Shown: one piece after another, positions 60,120-64,000 of the stretch
How positions within the stretch are numbered: position 1 is the first letter of the stretch
Layout: each line of letters begins with the position of its first letter
Source: Terrimesophilobacter bigeumensis
GTDB taxonomy: Bacteria; Actinomycetota; Actinomycetes; Actinomycetales; Microbacteriaceae
Length of the DNA stretch: 64,000 nucleotides
Direction of reading: 5' to 3'
Assembly (NCBI RefSeq): GCF_039537265.1
Contig: NZ_BAABAE010000002.1
Coordinates: forward strand, 186,001-250,000
The notes under the pieces: generated by a model
Seen by the model: the letters and a program-made list of their open reading frames with translations, nothing else
What the model was told of the DNA's origin: nothing
Database searches by the model: none
Position numbers and translations under genes: made by a program

Positions 60120-60146
60120 CTTGCACTCTCCGTCGTAGAGTGCCAG
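60120..60146 (+). promoter_or_regulatory. CIRCE operator 1
   Basis: CTTGCACTC (60120-60128), nine bases, then GAGTGCCAG (60138-60146). This matches the HrcA-binding consensus TTAGCACTC-N9-GAGTGCTAA at 7 of 9 positions in each arm with the exact spacer. It lies about 80 bp before groEL. Confidence 0.85.
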
Positions 60147-60152
60147 AATCAT

Positions 60153-60179
60153 TTAGCACTCTCTTAGTGTGAGTGCCAA
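60153..60179 (+). promoter_or_regulatory. CIRCE operator 2
   Basis: TTAGCACTC (60153-60161), nine bases, then GAGTGCCAA (60171-60179); the left arm is perfect and the right arm has one mismatch to the HrcA consensus. Two tandem operators imply tight heat-shock repression of groEL by HrcA, which is encoded elsewhere. Confidence 0.93.
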
Positions 60180-60224
60180 AGGTGTTGCACTTTTCACGAC
60201 GTCCGGGAGGGACGAGAAACACAC

Positions 60225-61856
60225 ATGGCAAAGATCATTGCTTTCAACGAAGAGGCCCGACGCGGCCTTGAGCGCGGCCTCAACATCCTGGCCGATGCGG
60301 TCAAGGTGACGTTGGGCCCGCGCGGTCGCAACGTCGTGCTCGAGAAGAAGTGGGGCGCCCCCACGATCACGAACGACGGTGTCTCCATCGCCAAGGAGAT
60401 CGAGCTCGACGACCCGTACGAGAAGATCGGCGCGGAACTCGTCAAAGAGGTCGCCAAGAAGACGGATGACGTCGCCGGCGACGGAACGACCACCTCGGTC
60501 GTGCTCGCCCAGGCCCTCGTTCGCGAAGGCCTGCGCAACGTCGCGGCCGGTGCCGACCCGATCAGCCTCAAGCGCGGCATCGAGAAGGCCGTGGCCGAGG
60601 TCATCGCCGCTCTCGTGGCGGGCGCCAAGGAGATCGAGACCAAGGAAGAGATCGCGGCCACCGCATCCATCTCCGCCGGAGACACCGAGATCGGCGCCCT
60701 GATCGCCGAGGCCATCGACAAGGTGGGCAAGGAAGGCGTCGTCACGGTCGAGGAGTCGAACACGTTCGGCACCGAGCTCGAGCTCACCGAGGGCATGCGC
60801 TTCGACAAGGGCTTCCTGTCGGCGTACTTCGTCACCGACCCCGACCGCCAGGAGACGGTGTTCGAGGACCCGTACATCCTCATCGTCAACTCGAAGATCT
60901 CCAACATCAAGGACCTGCTTCCGATCGTCGACAAGGTGATCCAGAGCGGCAAGCAGCTGCTCATCATCGCCGAAGACGTCGACGGCGAGGCCCTCGCGAC
61001 GCTCGTCGTCAACAAGATCCGCGGCATCTTCAAGTCGGTCGCCGTCAAGGCACCCGGCTTCGGAGACCGTCGTAAGGCCCAGCTGCAGGACATCGCCACG
61101 CTCACCGGCGGCCAGGTCATCAGCGAGGAGGTCGGACTCAAGCTCGAGAACGCCACCCTCGACCTGCTCGGCCAGGCCCGCAAGGTCATCGTCACCAAGG
61201 ACGAGACCACGATCGTCGAAGGCGCCGGCGAGGCCGACGCCATCGCGGGCCGTGTCAAGCAGATCCGCGCGGAGATCGAGAACACCGACAGCGACTACGA
61301 CCGTGAGAAGCTCCAGGAGCGCCTCGCGAAGCTGGCCGGCGGCGTCGCCGTCATCAAGGCGGGCGCCGCGACCGAGGTCGAGCTCAAGGAGCGCAAGCAC
61401 CGCATCGAAGACGCCGTCCGCAACGCGAAGGCCGCCGTCGAGGAGGGCATCGTCGCCGGTGGTGGCGTGGCGCTCATCCAGGCCGGCGCGACCGCATTCG
61501 AGGGCAAGGCGCTCAAGGCGCTCAAGGGTGACGAGGCGACGGGTGCGAACATCGTCCGCGTCGCCGTCGACGCCCCGCTCAAGCAGATCGCGCTCAACGC
61601 CGGCCTCGAGCCGGGCGTCGTCGCCGAGAAGGTGCGCGGTCTCCCGACCGGCCACGGCCTCAACGCGGCGACCGGGGAGTACGGCGACATGCTGACCGCC
61701 GGCATCAACGACCCGGTCAAGGTCACCCGCTCCGCGCTGCAGAACGCCGCGTCGATCGCCGGGCTGTTCCTCACCACCGAGGCCGTCGTCGCTGACAAGC
61801 CGGAGAAGGCCTCGGCCGCTCCGATGGGTGACCCGTCGGGTGGTATGGACTTTTGA
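60225..61856 (+). CDS. groL: 60-kDa chaperonin GroEL (groES-independent copy)
   Basis: The ATP-driven folding chamber protein, 543 residues. Visible family motifs are GPRGRNVVLEKKWGAPTITNDG, DVAGDGTTTS and the C-terminal GLFLTTEAVVADKPE. The tail ends in GDPSGGMDF, the Gly-Met type of the housekeeping actinobacterial GroEL2, not the His-rich GroEL1 tail. No groES is adjacent, as usual for groEL2. Controlled by the two CIRCE operators upstream; ends at a strong terminator (61947-61972). Confidence 0.97.
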   Translation: MAKIIAFNEEARRGLERGLNILADAVKVTLGPRGRNVVLEKKWGAPTITNDGVSIAKEIELDDPYEKIGAELVKEVAKKTDDVAGDGTTTSVVLAQALVREGLRNVAAGADPISLKRGIEKAVAEVIAALVAGAKEIETKEEIAATASISAGDTEIGALIAEAIDKVGKEGVVTVEESNTFGTELELTEGMRFDKGFLSAYFVTDPDRQETVFEDPYILIVNSKISNIKDLLPIVDKVIQSGKQLLIIAEDVDGEALATLVVNKIRGIFKSVAVKAPGFGDRRKAQLQDIATLTGGQVISEEVGLKLENATLDLLGQARKVIVTKDETTIVEGAGEADAIAGRVKQIRAEIENTDSDYDREKLQERLAKLAGGVAVIKAGAATEVELKERKHRIEDAVRNAKAAVEEGIVAGGGVALIQAGATAFEGKALKALKGDEATGANIVRVAVDAPLKQIALNAGLEPGVVAEKVRGLPTGHGLNAATGEYGDMLTAGINDPVKVTRSALQNAASIAGLFLTTEAVVADKPEKASAAPMGDPSGGMDF

Positions 61857-61861
61857 TTGAC

Positions 61862-61881
61862 GCAGACGCGTTAGCGTCTGC
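61862..61881 (+). other. Hairpin directly after groEL
   Basis: GCAGACGC (61862-61869) pairs perfectly with GCGTCTGC (61874-61881) around a 4-base loop, starting just after the groEL stop codon. No T-run follows; it probably protects the mRNA end, since a terminator lies further on. Confidence 0.65.
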
Positions 61882-61890
61882 ATCGATCAA

Positions 61891-61932
61891 GGTTGAGTAG
61901 CCCGGCCCTGCCGGCCGGGCGTATCGAAACCC
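61891..61932. repeat. Intergenic repeat of the CGATACGC...ACTCAACC type
   Basis: Outer words GGTTGAGTAG and GCGTATCGAAAC flank a perfect 8-bp stem (61904-61906 region GCCCGGCC with GGCCGGGC, loop of 5). Read on the minus strand, it shares CGATACGC and ACTC(A/G)ACC with the element at 15641-15676 but has a different inner stem, as in a dispersed repeat family. Confidence 0.6.
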
Positions 61933-61946
61933 AGCGTCCAAGAAGG

Positions 61947-61972
61947 GCGGTCCCGAAAGGGGCCGCTCTTTT
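61947..61972 (+). terminator. Intrinsic terminator of groEL
   Basis: GCGGTCCC (61947-61954), a GAAA tetraloop and GGGGCCGC (61959-61966) form an 8-bp stem with one G-T pair, followed by TCTTTT. A classical rho-independent terminator about 90 bp after groEL. Confidence 0.85.
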
Positions 61973-61981
61973 GCGTGGCGC

Positions 61982-62057
61982 GGGTTCGGGAAGAACGTCA
62001 ATGGCTCCGCCCGTAGACGCCCGCCACACCCGAGCCATTGAAGTTCTTCCCGAACCC
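61982..62057. repeat. 25-bp inverted repeat downstream of groEL
   Basis: Bases 61982-62006 and 62033-62057 are reverse complements with one mismatch in 25, separated by 26 bases. The arms begin GGGTTCGGGAAGAAC. It sits between the groEL terminator and the convergent MazF gene. No open frame runs through it. The arms are long enough for a mobile-element end or a structured RNA. Confidence 0.8.
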
Positions 62058-62090
62058 ACTTGGTTACGTCGTTCTCTAGGGGTTCTCGAC

Positions 62091-62396
62091 TCAGTCGAGG
62101 GCGAGGTCGAAGGCGGCCTGGATGGCGGCGGCGAGGGACGGCTCCTGGCTGTCGAGGAGGAAGCCGATCTGCGGGCCGAGATCCGAGACTTCGATCGTCG
62201 CGATGTTGTCGCAGTTCACGACCGAATCGTGGTCCAGCCCATTCGCCCTGCCGACCGCCACCTCGGTGCGAAGGCCGCGGACGCGGCTGGTGATAGGAGC
62301 AACGGTGACGCGGGTGCGATCGAGGCGAACGGCTTCACGAGTGAGGATGACCACCGGACGACGCTTGTCGACCTCCGCGAGGACGATCGGCCGCAT
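62091..62396 (-). CDS. mazF: MazF/PemK-family toxin
   Basis: A 101-residue probable sequence-specific mRNA endonuclease. Family marks are the opening VDKRRPVVILTREAV, the central VAPITSRVRG and the DNIATIEVSDLG segment before the C-terminal helix. Its ATG shares one base with the stop of the gene before (TGATG), the usual antitoxin-toxin layout. Length is normal and no key residue is obviously missing. Confidence 0.88.
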   Translation of the reverse strand: MRPIVLAEVDKRRPVVILTREAVRLDRTRVTVAPITSRVRGLRTEVAVGRANGLDHDSVVNCDNIATIEVSDLGPQIGFLLDSQEPSLAAAIQAAFDLALD

Positions 62397-62626
62397 CAGT
62401 CGATATCCATGGGCAGCCGCGCGGCGTAGCGCGCGAACTCCGCCAGATCGTCATCGCCCTCGCGACGGTAGATCTCGGCATCCTGTTCGGCTTCGACACG
62501 TCGCTTGAATCGCTTGAGTTCCCGCGTCACGATCGCCGCCCTGCTGTCGAATCGGCCCTCCGCGACGAGCGCGTCGAGGAAGATGACGAGCTCGTCGGGA
62601 AGCCGCACCGCAATCTGCTTGCTCAT
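62396..62626 (-). CDS. Ribbon-helix-helix (CopG-like) antitoxin
   Basis: A 76-residue protein with an N-terminal ribbon-helix-helix domain (MSKQIAVRLPDELVIFLDAL, then RAAIVTRELKRF) and an acidic tail (EGDDDLAEF) suited to neutralise the toxin encoded next. It should bind its own promoter, which would lie in the 53-bp gap upstream. The ATG at 62626 is the natural start; longer in-frame extensions run across the WXG100 gene. Confidence 0.86.
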   Translation of the reverse strand: MSKQIAVRLPDELVIFLDALVAEGRFDSRAAIVTRELKRFKRRVEAEQDAEIYRREGDDDLAEFARYAARLPMDID

Positions 62627-62679
62627 CCCAACATGATACCGCTGTGGGATGCACGCGGTATGGGCAGGGACGAGAGCGC

Positions 62680-62970
62680 TCATCCGGCGAACATCCGGGC
62701 GTTGGCGAGCTCGACATCCGCGTACTGCTGACCGGCCCGCCCGAGTGCCTGGCCGATCGCCGCGAGGCTCTGCTCGACCCGCTGCTGTGTGGCCGTCCAG
62801 TCGGTGACGACCGACTGGAACGCGGTTGCGGCAGGTCCGGTCCACGACGACTGCAGGCTCATGAGTTGCGTCTTGAGGCTCGCGGCCTCCGCCTCGATCC
62901 TCGACATGGTCGTCCGGATGGCGCCATGTGCGCCGAGCACTGCCTCGCTGTCCACCTGATAGCTGGTCAT
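62680..62970 (-). CDS. WXG100 family (ESAT-6-like) protein
   Basis: A 96-residue helical-hairpin protein with the central W-x-G turn (SSWTGPAATAF). Such proteins are secreted by type VII (ESX-like) systems, but no ESX ATPase or membrane gene is in the window, and only one WXG100 gene is present. The ATG at 62970 has GGGAGG 3 bp upstream. The C-terminal YxxxD/E-type export signal is plausible in YADVE near the end. Confidence 0.85.
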   Translation of the reverse strand: MTSYQVDSEAVLGAHGAIRTTMSRIEAEAASLKTQLMSLQSSWTGPAATAFQSVVTDWTATQQRVEQSLAAIGQALGRAGQQYADVELANARMFAG

Positions 62971-63050
62971 GATCCCTCCCTGGGTTCCGGGGAGCATCCC
63001 CGTCGGCAGCACGGTAATCGACCGGCCGCCGCCGTTCGGGGCGCACGGGC

Positions 63051-64000
63051 TCAGGCGGTGGAGGACTCCTGCGTGTCGTCGCTGGGGAGGAGAGGAAGGG
63101 TGATGCGGAACGTCGCCCCGCCGCCCGGGGTCTCGAGCACGTCGACGGTGCCGCGGTGGGCGGCGATGATGCCCGAGACGATCGCGAGCCCGAGCCCGCT
63201 GCCGCCGGTCGTCCGCGTGCGGGAGGTGTCGGCCCGCCAGAAGCGCTGGAAGATCTTGTCCCGGACCTGTGGGGGCACGCCCTCGCCATGGTCCACGATA
63301 TCGAGCATGGCCAGTTGCCGGTTGGGGTCCACATGAACGACGAGCTCGAGCGGGCTGTCGGGGGGCGTGAAGCGCATGGCGTTGCCCATGAGGTTCGTGA
63401 TGACCTGTCGGATCTTGTTCTCCTCGGCGAGCACGACGGCCGGCAGTTCGAGCTGCACCTGTTCCGGTTGTCCGGATGCGGCAACCGGGGGCATCGCCCG
63501 CGCCCGGCGCGAGCGCAGGCGGGCGATGGTCGCGCCGGCGAAGGCGATCGGCCCAGTGGCGGTGGAGACCTGCCGTCCGGATCCGGATGCCGCGTCGCGG
63601 CGGCGCCCGGACGGCGCGGGCGCCGCGGGCGCCTCGGCCGGCTCCGCGGCATCCGGTTCGGCGACGATCACGGTCACCGTGCGGTCGGGCGCGGAGGCCA
63701 TGGCGTCGAGCGCGGCGTCGCGGGCGAGCGGGAGGAGGTCGACGCGCGCGAGCTGGAGGGGTTTCGCCTCATCGAGGCGGGCGAGCTCGAGAAGGTCCTC
63801 GACGAGGCCGCCCATCCGTACGGCCTCCTTCTCGATACGGTCCATGGCCTGGCTGACCTCGTCGGCCGAGGGGAGAGCGCCCATCCGGTAGAGCTCGGCG
63901 TAACCGCGCACGGTCACGAGAGGGGTGCGCAGTTCGTGGCTCGCGTCGCCGACGAAGCGGCGCATCTGGTCGATCGTCTTGGCGCGGTCGGCGAAAGCGC
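63051..64000 (-). CDS. Sensor histidine kinase, N-terminal part outside window
   Basis: The C-terminal 316 or so residues of a two-component kinase; the frame is open beyond the last base. The HisKA domain has DASHELRTPLVTVRGYAELY. The catalytic ATPase domain has NLMGNAMRF (N-box), DHGEGVPP (G1) and GSGLGLAIVSGI (G2). An unusual Ala/Pro- and Arg-rich insert of about 70 residues (around 63480-63670) interrupts the ATPase domain before the N-box. The sensor, membrane spans and any HAMP domain lie upstream, outside the window. Confidence 0.9.
   Translation of the reverse strand, partial: AFADRAKTIDQMRRFVGDASHELRTPLVTVRGYAELYRMGALPSADEVSQAMDRIEKEAVRMGGLVEDLLELARLDEAKPLQLARVDLLPLARDAALDAMASAPDRTVTVIVAEPDAAEPAEAPAAPAPSGRRRDAASGSGRQVSTATGPIAFAGATIARLRSRRARAMPPVAASGQPEQVQLELPAVVLAEENKIRQVITNLMGNAMRFTPPDSPLELVVHVDPNRQLAMLDIVDHGEGVPPQVRDKIFQRFWRADTSRTRTTGGSGLGLAIVSGIIAAHRGTVDVLETPGGGATFRITLPLLPSDDTQESSTA

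Noticed and set aside
60153..61883. 576-codon open frame antisense to groEL, and similar long antisense frames at 13651-15366, 20554-22209, 31705-33336 and 48891-51338
   Set aside because: They mirror strong coding frames in GC-rich DNA, have low-complexity Arg/Asp/Gly-rich translations, no domain motifs and no ribosome sites.

Overview
The window is high-GC actinobacterial chromosome, most likely from the family Microbacteriaceae. The evidence is a mycothiol synthase gene (mshD), an orphan GlnR-type regulator, carD, SenX3-RegX3, a WXG100 protein, a lone groEL behind two CIRCE operators, GTG/TTG starts, four-base stop/start overlaps, and very frequent GGATGC/GCATCC words. No rRNA, phage, transposase, integrase or CRISPR array is visible. 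There is one tRNA, tRNA-Thr(TGT).

Layout. (1) 1-2156: a 5'-truncated Baeyer-Villiger-type flavin monooxygenase and a TetR regulator. (2) 2385-18348: a phosphate and nitrogen homeostasis block. It holds pstB-pstA-pstC-pstS plus a second pstS, a MutT1-like Nudix/histidine phosphatase, ppk, mshD, glnR, small membrane proteins, a nitrobindin-like protein, ygfZ, gpmA, phoU, senX3 and regX3. Arrays of three repeats spaced exactly 11 bp apart, resembling PHO boxes, lie upstream of pstS and between phoU and senX3. (3) 18382-23024: an lpqE-like lipoprotein gene, carD, a metallo-beta-lactamase-fold hydrolase, cysS and rlmB. As far as I recall, parts of blocks 2 and 3 follow M. tuberculosis gene order (glnR-mshD, gpm-senX3-regX3, ppk-mutT1, lpqE-carD-cysS-rlmB), but ispD and ispF are absent between carD and cysS.

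(4) 23067-50372: about 27 kb of accessory catabolic genes with five transport genes and four regulators (two GntR, one LacI, one XRE-cupin). The enzymes are three ketopantoate-reductase-like proteins, two beta-hydroxyacid dehydrogenases, a fumarylacetoacetate-hydrolase-fold enzyme, two VOC proteins, two cupins, a zinc alcohol dehydrogenase, two M24 metallohydrolases with a changed metal ligand, a 6-oxocamphor-hydrolase-like crotonase, an aldehyde dehydrogenase, and a fused 2-oxoacid dehydrogenase E1 with its E2. A complete branched-chain-amino-acid-type ABC transporter (33-36 kb) is the probable uptake system. This looks like a degradation pathway for an oxygenated, possibly cyclic or branched carboxylic compound that I cannot match to any described pathway; it is the best candidate for an undescribed system here. 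Its promoter regions carry paired candidate operators and a recurring TGAACA word.

(5) 50369-62000: ordinary chromosome again, with a cystathionine/methionine gamma-lyase family enzyme and divergent Lrp regulator, a DUF4032 protein, a UgpC/MsmK-type sugar ABC ATPase, a DsbA-like protein, tRNA-Thr, msrB, DUF2332, a DUF3263-LytR_C pair, cspA, a DUF3048 lipoprotein and groEL. (6) 62091-64000: a MazF/CopG-type toxin-antitoxin pair, a lone WXG100 gene and the 3' part of a sensor histidine kinase.

All intergenic gaps are shorter than 300 bp. Several gaps between convergent genes hold long inverted repeats. All functional statements come from reading motifs by eye; no searches were run.
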